This document shows positions 43,004 to 51,792 of a stretch of DNA of 64,000 nt, one piece after another; within the stretch, counting starts at the first letter, position 1; each line of letters opens with the position of its first letter. The notes under the pieces were generated by a model. That model was not told the origin of the DNA, made no database searches, and worked only from the letters and a program-made list of their open reading frames with translations. The DNA is from Flagellimonas okinawensis (lineage in GTDB: Bacteria; Bacteroidota; Bacteroidia; Flavobacteriales; Flavobacteriaceae): the NCBI RefSeq assembly GCF_029194005.1, contig NZ_JARFVA010000003.1, positions 1 to 64,000 of the forward strand, in the 5' to 3' direction. Made by a program: the position numbers and the translations under genes.

Positions 43004-44089
43004 TTACTTGGTTTTACGAAGTTGATGTTCCTTAAGGTAGTAATCCATGATAGGCTGGAACGGGCCTAACTGGTGCTGTTCGGGTGAGAAAGGATCCACA
43101 TAGGGACCATAAGGAGTAGAAACTGGCTTTTTTACCAGATCGGGAAAATCCACCTCCCTGTTGGATTTGACCGGTCTTGCCTTTTGATTGATGTAGCCAG
43201 CGACATCGTAGGCTTCTTCGTCGGTAAGAATAGGGTTATTATATGTAGTGCCGTAAGGCATATTCCCTTTTATAAATTGGGCAGCAGTAATCACTCGTGT
43301 CATACCTGCACCATTATTATAAGAATCGTTTCCCCATAATGGGGGATATAAATAAAGATCTGTTTGGCTTAAAAGTTGTCCGCTGCCATCCGCTCCGTGA
43401 CACACCACACAATGCTTTGTAAAAACCTGCTCCCCATGAACCAGGTCCACGGCCCTATCAGGAAGCTCTACGGTCAAAAATCCTTGACCTTCAATTTTTC
43501 CGTTGGATGGAGCCGCACGGCCCAACCAGTCCATATAGGCGATCAAGGCTTTCATTTCGGGACTGGATTCCGGTAATACCCTGCCGTTCATACTTCTTTC
43601 CATACAACCATTGATCCGTTCTTCAATGGTACCGATCTTGTTTTCACGACCTCTATATTGAGGGAACCTTTTAACTACTCCGATTAGCGGGGCGGCATAA
43701 GGTTTGGTTCCTCCATTGATATGGCAACTAGCACAGGCAAGATTATTGCCCGCATATATTTTTGATGAATCTGATTGCTTAGGACCGATGTGCAATGGAG
43801 TGTTCCTGAATATTTCGAAGCCCAATTTTACTTCTTCGGATTTAGGCCCTTGCGACAAATTGGCCACATTATAATCCATATAATACACATCGTCAGGGAG
43901 CTCCGAAAGTGTTTCGTTGGTAACACCGAAACCAAAACGGAACATTAAAATGGCAAAGGAGATAGCAATAATGAGAAATGAGTACGTACCTATGCGCAAT
44001 GCCAATTTTCGAATCTGTCTTGACAGATTTGGCACCTCACCAGATTGGGATACTTGCGAATATTTAGGCGGTTCACCCATTTGCTCCAT
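43004..44089 (-). CDS. TsdA-like membrane-anchored diheme cytochrome c
   Basis: The 361-residue protein has an N-terminal membrane anchor (about 34-53) and two cytochrome c domains with heme motifs CASCH (119-123) and CVVCH (227-231). RINGCMERSMNGR (Cys162) matches the cysteine axial ligand region of TsdA thiosulfate dehydrogenases/tetrathionate reductases, and GNMPYG (Met277) is a likely ligand of the second heme. TsdA interconverts thiosulfate and tetrathionate. The anchor and the two following exported DsrE-like genes are not part of the classical TsdA layout. Assignment to TsdA is by motif resemblance; the true substrate is not proven. Confidence 0.82.
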   Translation of the reverse strand: MEQMGEPPKYSQVSQSGEVPNLSRQIRKLALRIGTYSFLIIAISFAILMFRFGFGVTNETLSELPDDVYYMDYNVANLSQGPKSEEVKLGFEIFRNTPLHIGPKQSDSSKIYAGNNLACASCHINGGTKPYAAPLIGVVKRFPQYRGRENKIGTIEERINGCMERSMNGRVLPESSPEMKALIAYMDWLGRAAPSNGKIEGQGFLTVELPDRAVDLVHGEQVFTKHCVVCHGADGSGQLLSQTDLYLYPPLWGNDSYNNGAGMTRVITAAQFIKGNMPYGTTYNNPILTDEEAYDVAGYINQKARPVKSNREVDFPDLVKKPVSTPYGPYVDPFSPEQHQLGPFQPIMDYYLKEHQLRKTK

Positions 44090-44289
44090 ATATACGTTTT
44101 AACCAAAACCTCACTCTGGGCAAGATTTTTAAAGCAATGGCTGTGCAACGAGGTAACTTTTAATTAAAAAGTAGGAGAATCCCTTAGATCGGGTAATCTA
44201 TACCATATTGAAAACCAAAGCAATATATTAAGATACAAAAAGTATTTAAATATTGACCTTGATTTAGAAGGAAGCTAGAAAAGGTACGC

Positions 44290-45312
44290 TTAAAACAAAC
44301 CGCCTTGAGTGCCGCCCTTTACCCTTCCCAAATGCTTGTAAGCCAACTCGGTAACTTCTCTTCCGCGCGGGGTACGCATTATAAAACCTTGCTGTATCAA
44401 AAAGGGTTCGTACACTTCTTCGAGGGTCTCCGCACTTTCGGAAACTGCTGTGGCCAGGGTGGTTATACCTACGGGACCTCCCTTGAACTTGTCGATGATG
44501 GTGCTCAAAATCTTATTGTCCATTTCGTCCAATCCATGGGCATCCACATTTAGTGCCTTTAAGCCAAATTGTGAAATTTCAATATCGATATTCCCGTTCC
44601 CTTTGATCTGTGCAAAATCCCGGACCCTGCGCAAAAGGGCGTTGCAAATCCTAGGTGTTCCCCTACTACGTCCGGCAATCTCGATGGCTGCTTCATTGGT
44701 AATAGGAACATTTAATATTTCTGCACTACGTTCCACAATAGTGGACAAAAGCTCGGTATTGTAATACTCCAGTCTGCTTTGTATTCCGAACCTGGCCCGC
44801 ATGGGGGCCGTCAGCAGACCAGATCTTGTTGTAGCTCCCACCAGCGTGAACGGACTTAGGTTTATCTGAACGCTACGGGCGTTTGGGCCCGTTTCTATCA
44901 TAATATCGATCTTATAATCTTCCATTGCGGAATAAAGGTATTCCTCTACAATGGGACTTAGCCTATGAATCTCATCGATGAACAAGACATCGCGTTCCTC
45001 CAAATTGGTCAATAGTCCTGCCAAATCACCAGGCTTATCCAAAACAGGCCCAGAGGTAACCTTGATATTCACACCAAGTTCATTGGCAAGAATATGTGCC
45101 AAAGTGGTCTTACCGAGGCCTGGAGGTCCATGAAAAAGCGTATGATCTAACGCTTCTCCCCTAAGATTTGCAGCTTGGACAAAAACCTTTAGATTTTCCA
45201 ATACCTGGGCCTGTCCGGTAAAATCATCAAAACTGACGGGACGTAAGGCTCTCTCGATATCGAGCTCCTCGGGAGAAAAATTTTCCGATGTTGGGTCTAA
45301 GTTCTCGTTCAT
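44290..45312 (-). CDS. ruvB: Holliday junction branch migration ATPase RuvB
   Basis: The 340-residue AAA+ motor has [13 protein letters not shown] near the N-terminus, Walker [13 protein letters not shown] (about 65-76), Walker [12 protein letters not shown], sensor 1 GATTRSG, the arginine-finger region MRARFG and sensor 2 [17 protein letters not shown], then a C-terminal winged-helix domain (about 262-330). It works with RuvA (encoded at 36451-37032). It lies 58 bases downstream of the DUF2807 gene; the 200 bases after its stop contain no gene. Confidence 0.97.
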   Translation of the reverse strand: MNENLDPTSENFSPEELDIERALRPVSFDDFTGQAQVLENLKVFVQAANLRGEALDHTLFHGPPGLGKTTLAHILANELGVNIKVTSGPVLDKPGDLAGLLTNLEERDVLFIDEIHRLSPIVEEYLYSAMEDYKIDIMIETGPNARSVQINLSPFTLVGATTRSGLLTAPMRARFGIQSRLEYYNTELLSTIVERSAEILNVPITNEAAIEIAGRSRGTPRICNALLRRVRDFAQIKGNGNIDIEISQFGLKALNVDAHGLDEMDNKILSTIIDKFKGGPVGITTLATAVSESAETLEEVYEPFLIQQGFIMRTPRGREVTELAYKHLGRVKGGTQGGLF

Positions 45313-45370
45313 GGTTAAGCAAATATAATTGAAAAAGGGCGGCTATACGGCACGGTTATCAAGAACAAAA

Positions 45371-46192
45371 TCATTCCTTTTTAATAAGTTGTACGGTACC
45401 CGTAAACTGATCTACTGTAATTTTTGGCTGACCATATAAATAGATACTGGAATTGTCCACAGCGCCAATTGTTACCTCCCTAAAGGCGTATACCCTTGCA
45501 TTGGCCTGCCCTGAAATTTGCAACTGAAGAGCACCGATTTCCATAGTTTCTCCCTTGTACTTGGAATCGCCCATAAAATTGGCCTGCATTTGGTCCGATG
45601 TTCCTTCCATGGTTAAGGAAGAATGTCCTTCCAGGTCTAAAAGTCCTGAATTGGTCTGGGCATATACATAGGACTGTGCTCTCTTGTTCATATGTATGTT
45701 CAACGAATCGGCCTCCACATGAAAATCCGCATTACTGGTATCTTCCAAATTTATATCCATTACCGATGCATTTGCCTTAATATCCAATCTGGTATTGTTG
45801 AATGCATCTATGAACAATTCGTCGGTGTCTATCACATCCTGGGAAACGATGGTTCCGTTTTTAACGGTCAAGCCCTTTAGCCCAGTATAATTTACGGTTA
45901 TCTCCAATTCCTTTTTGGCTGTTATCGTATAGTATGAGCTTATTATCAAAGTTTCATCCACTACTTCGAATTTCAAGATATCCACAAGATTATCGTCCGC
46001 TGAAATATAAAAACCCGGACCAAGGCCTTTTTTTAAGTTGATTTCTAGGTCGTCGTTCAATACAACGGCATTAAACGGAGGAAGTTCCTCACTGACCTGG
46101 GTGACTATTCTACTCCCCTTGATCTTTGGTTTACGTTGAGCAAAGACAACAATGGGTGCCACTGCAAACAATAGGATAAACAACTTTTTCAT
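45371..46192 (-). CDS. DUF2807 (GIN domain) exported protein
   Basis: The 273-residue protein has a signal peptide (1-19, ending VVFAQ) and a right-handed beta-helix-like region typical of DUF2807/GIN domains: ELPPFNAVVLNDDLEINLKKG, short repeats of the form LDIKANASVMDINLEDTSNADFHVE (cited in part) and YLYGQPKI near the end. Such proteins are frequent in Bacteroidota; none has a proven function, and the name 'auto-transporter adhesin head' is only a database label. The ATG at 46192 starts the signal peptide; upstream codons are not coding. It follows the ctaD terminator and precedes ruvB. Confidence 0.87.
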   Translation of the reverse strand: MKKLFILLFAVAPIVVFAQRKPKIKGSRIVTQVSEELPPFNAVVLNDDLEINLKKGLGPGFYISADDNLVDILKFEVVDETLIISSYYTITAKKELEITVNYTGLKGLTVKNGTIVSQDVIDTDELFIDAFNNTRLDIKANASVMDINLEDTSNADFHVEADSLNIHMNKRAQSYVYAQTNSGLLDLEGHSSLTMEGTSDQMQANFMGDSKYKGETMEIGALQLQISGQANARVYAFREVTIGAVDNSSIYLYGQPKITVDQFTGTVQLIKKE

Positions 46193-46260
46193 GATAGTTC
46201 TCTTTTGATGGGGAATCTCTTTATTAAAGATATACAATTCACTTCAAAATCCATTCCAAC

Positions 46261-46291
46261 AAAAAAAGCCCCTCCAAATATAGGACGGGCT
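46261..46291 (-). terminator. Intrinsic terminator of the act-cta respiratory operon
   Basis: AGCCCCTCC (46267-46275) pairs with GGACGGGCT (46283-46291), one mismatch, loop of 7. The minus strand then has eight T (plus-strand A at 46260-46267). It lies about 25 bases after the ctaD stop. Confidence 0.8.
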
Positions 46292-46314
46292 CTTTCACTA
46301 ATATAAATAAATTC

Positions 46315-48138
46315 CTAATGGTTGAGTTCTTCTTCGTTCTCTTGAAGCGGAACGTTTTGCGGAACAAAATCCTGTCCTGCTATTATGTACTCACCATTTT
46401 CATAAGTTTTACTGTAATCGTATGCCCAACGATAAACATGTGGGATTTCTCCCGGCCAGTTTCCGTGGATATGCTCTTGAGGAGTTGTCCACTCCAATGT
46501 GTTCGAGCCCCATGGGTTAACAGGTCCCTTTTTACCGTAGAAAATACTTGAGATAAAGTTGTAAACGAATATCAACTGGGCCAAACCAGCGATGATAGCA
46601 AATACGGTCATCAATACCTGTACATTGGTCAATTCATCGAACATTGGGAATGCTGTGTTCTCGTAATATCGACGTGGCACCCCTGCCATTCCCACAAAGT
46701 GCATTGGGAAGAACACTCCATAAGCACATACTGCAGTGATCCAAAAGTGTACATAACCCAAATTCTTGTTCATCATACGACCTTGGAACATTTTTGGGAA
46801 CCAGTGATAGATACCTGCAAACATACCGTACAAGGCAGATATACCCATTACCAAGTGGAAGTGAGCTACAACGAAGTAGGTATCGTGAACGTTAATATCC
46901 AATGTACTATCACCCAAAATGATACCGGTAAGACCTCCAGTGATAAAGGTTGACACCAAACCAATGGAGAACAACATTGCAGGGTTAAGCTGCAAGTTAC
47001 CTTTCCAAAGTGTGGTAATATAGTTAAATGCTTTTACCGCTGATGGAATCGCGATCAATAGGGTTGTAAAAGTAAATACAGACCCCAAGAATGGGTTCAT
47101 ACCTGAAACGAACATGTGGTGACCCCAAACAATGGTTGATAGGAATGCAATCGCCAAGATTGAAGCGACCATTGCCCTATAACCAAAAATAGGTTTTCTG
47201 GCGTTTGTTGACATTACCTCGGATGTGATACCCAAAGCAGGTAACAATACGATATATACCTCAGGGTGGCCCAAGAACCAGAATAGGTGTTCGTACAATA
47301 CGGGCGAACCACCTTGATAGTGTAGTACTTCACCTTGGATAAAGATATCCGAAAGGAAGAACGATGTTCCAAAGCTTCTATCCATAATCAACAACAAAGC
47401 TGCGGATAATAAAACCGGGAAAGAAACTACACCAATAATGGCCGTTACAAAGAATGCCCAAACTGTCAATGGAAGACGGGTCATGGACATACCCTTTGTT
47501 CTAAGGTTAATCACTGTCACGATATAATTCAATGACCCCAACAAAGAAGATGCAATGAATATGGCCATGGATACCAACCAAAGTGTCATACCCATCCCTG
47601 AGCCGGGTTGCGCCATTGGCAATGCACTCAACGGTGGATAAATCGTCCAACCAGCTGCTGCAGGTCCTGCCTCAACGAACAAAGAAATAATCATGATTAC
47701 AGAAGAAACAAAGAACATCCAATAAGAAAGCATGTTCATGAAGCCAGATGCCATATCCCTGGCACCAATCTGCAATGGAATCAAAAGGTTACTGAACGTA
47801 CCACTCAAGCCCTGCGTAAGTACAAAGAATACCATCAATGTACCGTGAATGGTTACCAATGCCAAATAAATATCTGCATCCATAACACCATCAGGCGCCC
47901 ATTTGCCCAATACGGCTTCGAAAATCCCGAAAGATTCTCCCGGCCAGGCCAATTGCATCCTGAACAACAATGACATGGCAATACCAATGAATCCCATAAT
48001 AAGACCAGTGATCAGATATTGCTTGGATATCATTTTATGGTCTTGGCTGAAAATATATTTTGTTACGAAAGTTTCCTTATGGTGATGTCCATGATCATCA
48101 TGGTGATCATCGTGACTTACATGGGCTACTTCAGACAT
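46315..48138 (-). CDS. ctaD: Cytochrome c oxidase subunit I (aa3 type)
   Basis: The 607-residue catalytic subunit has twelve or more membrane helices. The CuB/heme a3 site is seen in WFLGHPEVYIVLLPALG (His and cross-linked Tyr) and WGHHMFVSG (two His), and the heme ligands in VHDTYFVVAHFHLVMG. It reduces oxygen to water and pumps protons. The N-terminus before the first helix is very rich in His and Asp (residues 5-20, eight His). It is the last gene of the act-cta operon, 38 bases after ctaC, and ends at a terminator. Confidence 0.97.
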   Translation of the reverse strand: MSEVAHVSHDDHHDDHGHHHKETFVTKYIFSQDHKMISKQYLITGLIMGFIGIAMSLLFRMQLAWPGESFGIFEAVLGKWAPDGVMDADIYLALVTIHGTLMVFFVLTQGLSGTFSNLLIPLQIGARDMASGFMNMLSYWMFFVSSVIMIISLFVEAGPAAAGWTIYPPLSALPMAQPGSGMGMTLWLVSMAIFIASSLLGSLNYIVTVINLRTKGMSMTRLPLTVWAFFVTAIIGVVSFPVLLSAALLLIMDRSFGTSFFLSDIFIQGEVLHYQGGSPVLYEHLFWFLGHPEVYIVLLPALGITSEVMSTNARKPIFGYRAMVASILAIAFLSTIVWGHHMFVSGMNPFLGSVFTFTTLLIAIPSAVKAFNYITTLWKGNLQLNPAMLFSIGLVSTFITGGLTGIILGDSTLDINVHDTYFVVAHFHLVMGISALYGMFAGIYHWFPKMFQGRMMNKNLGYVHFWITAVCAYGVFFPMHFVGMAGVPRRYYENTAFPMFDELTNVQVLMTVFAIIAGLAQLIFVYNFISSIFYGKKGPVNPWGSNTLEWTTPQEHIHGNWPGEIPHVYRWAYDYSKTYENGEYIIAGQDFVPQNVPLQENEEELNH

Positions 48139-48176
48139 ATTCCAATTAATTTTTTCGTTAATCTTTTAAAAGTTTG

Positions 48177-49304
48177 TTATTCTACCGAAGTTGTTTCGCT
48201 CAACTCAACATCAACACCATCCTCAGCGTTGAAGGCTTGATCGGTGGTTTCGTCGACCATCACAGTTTCCTTGAAGGTCTTTTGTTCCGCCAACCATTTA
48301 TTGTATTCCTCTTCGGTCTCTACGATAATCTTCATCTGCATGTTGTAGTGGGACTTACCACATATCTTGTTACACAACAAAACATAATCGAACTCCCATG
48401 GATCAGTATTGGGCTTGCCTTCAGCGGCCCATTCTGCCCTAAGTGCATTTGTTCTTTTAACCTTATCTACAATATCAGGATTTAAACGCATTTCTTCCGT
48501 AGTTACGGTCGGTGTGAACGAGAACTGGGTAATCATACCGGGAACACAGTTCATCTGTGCTCTAAAGTGTGGCATGTAAGCGGAGTGGAGCACATCCTGT
48601 GAGCGCATCTTAAAGTTTACTTTTCTACCCACCGGCAAGTGAAGTTCCTTTACGATGATATCATCCTCTGCATTGGGGTCCGACTCATCCAGACCAAGAA
48701 CATTGGCATTGTTGATATCGATCAACCTTACATTGGCATCTCCAAGAACGTTATCATCTCCAGCATATCTGGCGGTCCAGTTAAACTGTTGTGCATAAAG
48801 TTCTACAACCAATGGGTCGTCATCTTCGTTGATATCCATAATATTGGTCCAGGTGTACAATCCCCAAAGGATCAAACCTGCCAACACGATTACCGGGATA
48901 ATGGTCCAGATAAACTCCAATTTATCGTTATCGGCAAAGAAAAGTGCCTTTCTCCCCTTTTGTCCCCTGTACTTGTAAGCGAAATAATGCAAAAGTGCCT
49001 GGGTTATGGTCTGTACAAAGAAAATGATACCAAAAGAAACCCACATCAACTGATCATAGTCTCCACCGTGTGCGGATGCGGCTTCTGGCAAAAGCATTTT
49101 GGAATACTTTGCAAAACTGAATATGGTGATTCCATAAATAAAAATCAAAAAGGCGAACAAAAGGTAACCATTGTTCTTATTGTCGGAATCGTTCGCAATT
49201 TCAGCGTTCTCTGTTTTAGTCTGCGAGAGTTCAAAAATCTTGGTCATCTGCCAAATGGCAATCGCAACTAATACTAAAACAGTTAATGTTAATAATGCAG
49301 TCAT
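48177..49304 (-). CDS. ctaC: Cytochrome c oxidase subunit II
   Basis: The 375-residue subunit carries the binuclear CuA centre: VLHSAYMPHF supplies one His, and CNKICGKSHYNM supplies two Cys, a His and a Met. There are about four membrane segments (about 3-20, 47-65, 85-105, 132-152) instead of the usual two, a form common in Bacteroidota. It has no fused cytochrome c domain, so electrons must come from hemes of ACIII (ActA or ActE) or a separate carrier. It starts 32 bases after actF. Confidence 0.96.
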   Translation of the reverse strand: MTALLTLTVLVLVAIAIWQMTKIFELSQTKTENAEIANDSDNKNNGYLLFAFLIFIYGITIFSFAKYSKMLLPEAASAHGGDYDQLMWVSFGIIFFVQTITQALLHYFAYKYRGQKGRKALFFADNDKLEFIWTIIPVIVLAGLILWGLYTWTNIMDINEDDDPLVVELYAQQFNWTARYAGDDNVLGDANVRLIDINNANVLGLDESDPNAEDDIIVKELHLPVGRKVNFKMRSQDVLHSAYMPHFRAQMNCVPGMITQFSFTPTVTTEEMRLNPDIVDKVKRTNALRAEWAAEGKPNTDPWEFDYVLLCNKICGKSHYNMQMKIIVETEEEYNKWLAEQKTFKETVMVDETTDQAFNAEDGVDVELSETTSVE

Positions 49305-49336
49305 CGTTTATCTATCTAAGACTTAAATCGTATTGT

Positions 49337-50671
49337 TTAATAATGAAAATGTCTACTCTCCTCAATAAATGGGTTTCGCTTGGGCTGTAAGGGCGCTTTG
49401 GTCAAAGCCGTAAAGACCCAGAACACGAACAATCCACCGAAGAACAAAATACCACCAATCTCCGGCAATCCAATGAACCATTGGTCTCCGACCGTTGCAG
49501 GCATTATCATATTAAATATATCCAAATAGTGGCCAAACAGCACCACGATACCGGTCATGATCACAAACCAGTTGATTCTCTTGTAATCACTGTTCATGAG
49601 TACCAATAACGGGAACACAAAGTTCATTACCAACATACCGAAGAACGGTAGTTTGTAATCCTGGAACCTTGCAACGTAATATGTAACCTCTTCCGGTATA
49701 TCCGCATACCAGATCAACATGAACTGTGCAAACCAAAGATATGTCCAGAATATACTGATACCGAACATGAACTTGGCCAAATCGTGGATGTGGCTATTGT
49801 TCACTTGCTCTAGATAACCTTTTGATTTCAGGTAAACAGTCACCATGGCAATTACAGTGATTCCCGAAACGAACATACTGGCAAAAACATACCATCCGAA
49901 CAATGTACTGAACCAGTGTGGATCAACACTCATGATCCAGTCCCAAGACATCATGGATTCCGTTACAAGATAGAATACCAAGAAACCGGCAGACCATCTA
50001 AAGTTTTTAATAAAATTGCTGTCATCATCGGACTCATCCTGTGCCAATGAAAGTTTTCTTGAATACTGACGGTAGAAAATCCATCCACCCAAGAAAATAG
50101 CGGCCCTGATCAAAAAGAAGGTAGGATTCAAATAGCCAGCTTTTCCTTGAAGCAATTCATCATGAGCGACTACTTCGGGATCCATCCATACGAACATATG
50201 GTTCATGTGCAGTACGGACAGCAATAATATAACGAATACTATGATTCCACCAGGAACCAAGTAAGCCGTAATTCCTTCCATAACCCTAAAGAGCAAAGGG
50301 GACCACCCTGCCTGTGCGGCACGTTGAATGGCATAAAATGCCAAAACGCCCAATGCTATCATAAAGAAAAAGAATGCAGCTACGTAAAGTGCGGACCATG
50401 GCCTGTTCTGCAACTGGCTCAATAAATGCTCGTCGTGGGAAGTATCGTGTTCCTCACCATGAGCGGCCTCTGCTCCATGACCTTGTTCTTCTCCGTGACT
50501 TTCGGCGGCTTCTGCATGCCCTCCACCATGACCATCGTCATGAACTGCTACCATGGCCTTGGCCTCTTCCACAGTTGATGGGGCAGACATAAAACCAATT
50601 ACAAGGAATATAAATCCAAGCCCCATGGCAATGAAAGATCCTAGTCTAAGTTTGTTTGAAAAGGTATACAT
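49337..50671 (-). CDS. actF: Alternative complex III subunit ActF
   Basis: The 444-residue protein is the second NrfD-like quinone-side membrane subunit of ACIII, with about ten membrane segments. FNMIMPATVGDQWFIGLPEIGG and MSWDWIMSVDPHWFSTLFG are family segments. Between TM1 and TM2 there is a hydrophilic stretch (about residues 44-84) with nine His and many Glu. It starts 17 bases after actE and is followed by ctaC, so ACIII and the oxidase are made from one transcript. Confidence 0.94.
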   Translation of the reverse strand: MYTFSNKLRLGSFIAMGLGFIFLVIGFMSAPSTVEEAKAMVAVHDDGHGGGHAEAAESHGEEQGHGAEAAHGEEHDTSHDEHLLSQLQNRPWSALYVAAFFFFMIALGVLAFYAIQRAAQAGWSPLLFRVMEGITAYLVPGGIIVFVILLLSVLHMNHMFVWMDPEVVAHDELLQGKAGYLNPTFFLIRAAIFLGGWIFYRQYSRKLSLAQDESDDDSNFIKNFRWSAGFLVFYLVTESMMSWDWIMSVDPHWFSTLFGWYVFASMFVSGITVIAMVTVYLKSKGYLEQVNNSHIHDLAKFMFGISIFWTYLWFAQFMLIWYADIPEEVTYYVARFQDYKLPFFGMLVMNFVFPLLVLMNSDYKRINWFVIMTGIVVLFGHYLDIFNMIMPATVGDQWFIGLPEIGGILFFGGLFVFWVFTALTKAPLQPKRNPFIEESRHFHY

Positions 50672-50688
50672 AGTTTATTCTTATCCTA

Positions 50689-51258
50689 TTATTTTGTTAG
50701 GTCTTCCTTTAACTTCATCACATATTCGGACACTTGCCACATCTCTTCTTCATTAGCGAACTGGGAGGCATAGGAGCCCATGGAGTTCAATCCGTAATAA
50801 ATAGTGTGGTAGGTGGTTCCTACTGTAATATTCCTGGCTGCATCATCGTAGCTTGGAACACCCAATATTTTTTCCCTTTTTACAAGGTTACCCTGTCCGT
50901 CACCTTTTGGTCCGTGACAAACGGCGCAATAAATGGCGTAAAGTTCAGCTCCTTTAACCAAGTTCTCTTCTTGATTCAAGGAATCCAAAGGACTGGTGTT
51001 CAATCTGGCCAATTCCTTTCCTTCCGGAGTGTTTTCAAACTCATATGGCATATACCCCCTGGAGATGGTACCAGCTGGTGGCAACAACGCTTCTGTTCCA
51101 TCGGGGAACAACCCATTGTCTACTCCTTGATAGGTTTCATATCCCACAGGTTCGTACATGTTTGGCATGAATTGGTAGTTTGGACTGTTCTTATCCGCGC
51201 AAGATGCAGCGAACAGCACTAGTACCAAAACAACACTTATTTTACCTAATTGCTTCAT
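50689..51258 (-). CDS. actE: Alternative complex III subunit ActE (monoheme cytochrome c lipoprotein)
   Basis: The 189-residue protein has a lipoprotein signal with lipobox AASC (Cys20), then a class I cytochrome c domain (about 95-187) with heme motif CAVCHG and a likely Met ligand in LNSMGSY. It is expected to pass electrons from the ActA hemes toward the oxidase. It lies 4 bases after actD. Confidence 0.95.
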   Translation of the reverse strand: MKQLGKISVVLVLVLFAASCADKNSPNYQFMPNMYEPVGYETYQGVDNGLFPDGTEALLPPAGTISRGYMPYEFENTPEGKELARLNTSPLDSLNQEENLVKGAELYAIYCAVCHGPKGDGQGNLVKREKILGVPSYDDAARNITVGTTYHTIYYGLNSMGSYASQFANEEEMWQVSEYVMKLKEDLTK

Positions 51259-51262
51259 ATTA

Positions 51263-51790
51263 TTAAGACTCCTTTTCTGTAACTTTTACTTCTACCGCTC
51301 CTGTTTCCCACAACAAATCGGCAAGTTCATTCTCATTGTCGTGCACTCCCAATTCCATTAAAAAGTGGTCATCGGTAGTACGCTTATCAGGGTTTTCAGC
51401 TTTTTTGAACGGCCACATCCTACTCCTTAGGTAAAAAGTGATAACCATTAAGTGAGCGGCAAAGAAAACCGTAAGCTCGAACATGATCGGCACAAAAGCC
51501 GGCATGTTTTCCAAATAACTGAAACTTGGCTTTCCACCAATATCCTGTGGCCAATCTTCAATCATGATAAAGTTCATCATGACCACGGCCACCGTCAACC
51601 CCAAACATCCATAAAGGAAAGAGGTAATAGCTATTCGGGTATCTGCCAATCCCATTGCCTTGTCCAAACCGTGAACAGGGAACGGAGTGTACACTTCCTC
51701 AATATGGTGGTGCTCTGCCCTAACCTTTTTTACGGCATGCATCAACACATCGTCATCGTTGTAAAGTGCTTGTATAACTTTTGATGCCAT
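51263..51790 (-). CDS. actD: Alternative complex III subunit ActD
   Basis: The 175-residue protein is of the DUF3341 family: a soluble ferredoxin-like N-terminal part (about 5-50) with AVKKVRAEHHHIEEVYTPFPVHG, and two membrane helices (about 57-80 and 98-122). In known ACIII structures ActD is a structural membrane subunit near ActC. It starts 2 bases after actC. Confidence 0.94.
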   Translation of the reverse strand: MASKVIQALYNDDDVLMHAVKKVRAEHHHIEEVYTPFPVHGLDKAMGLADTRIAITSFLYGCLGLTVAVVMMNFIMIEDWPQDIGGKPSFSYLENMPAFVPIMFELTVFFAAHLMVITFYLRSRMWPFKKAENPDKRTTDDHFLMELGVHDNENELADLLWETGAVEVKVTEKES

Positions 51791-51792
51791 GA

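Noticed and set aside
44156..44172. A/T-only palindrome ACTTTTAATTAAAAAGT upstream of tsdA
   Set aside because: It consists almost only of A and T, as expected by chance in this intergenic region, and has no T-run or operator partner.
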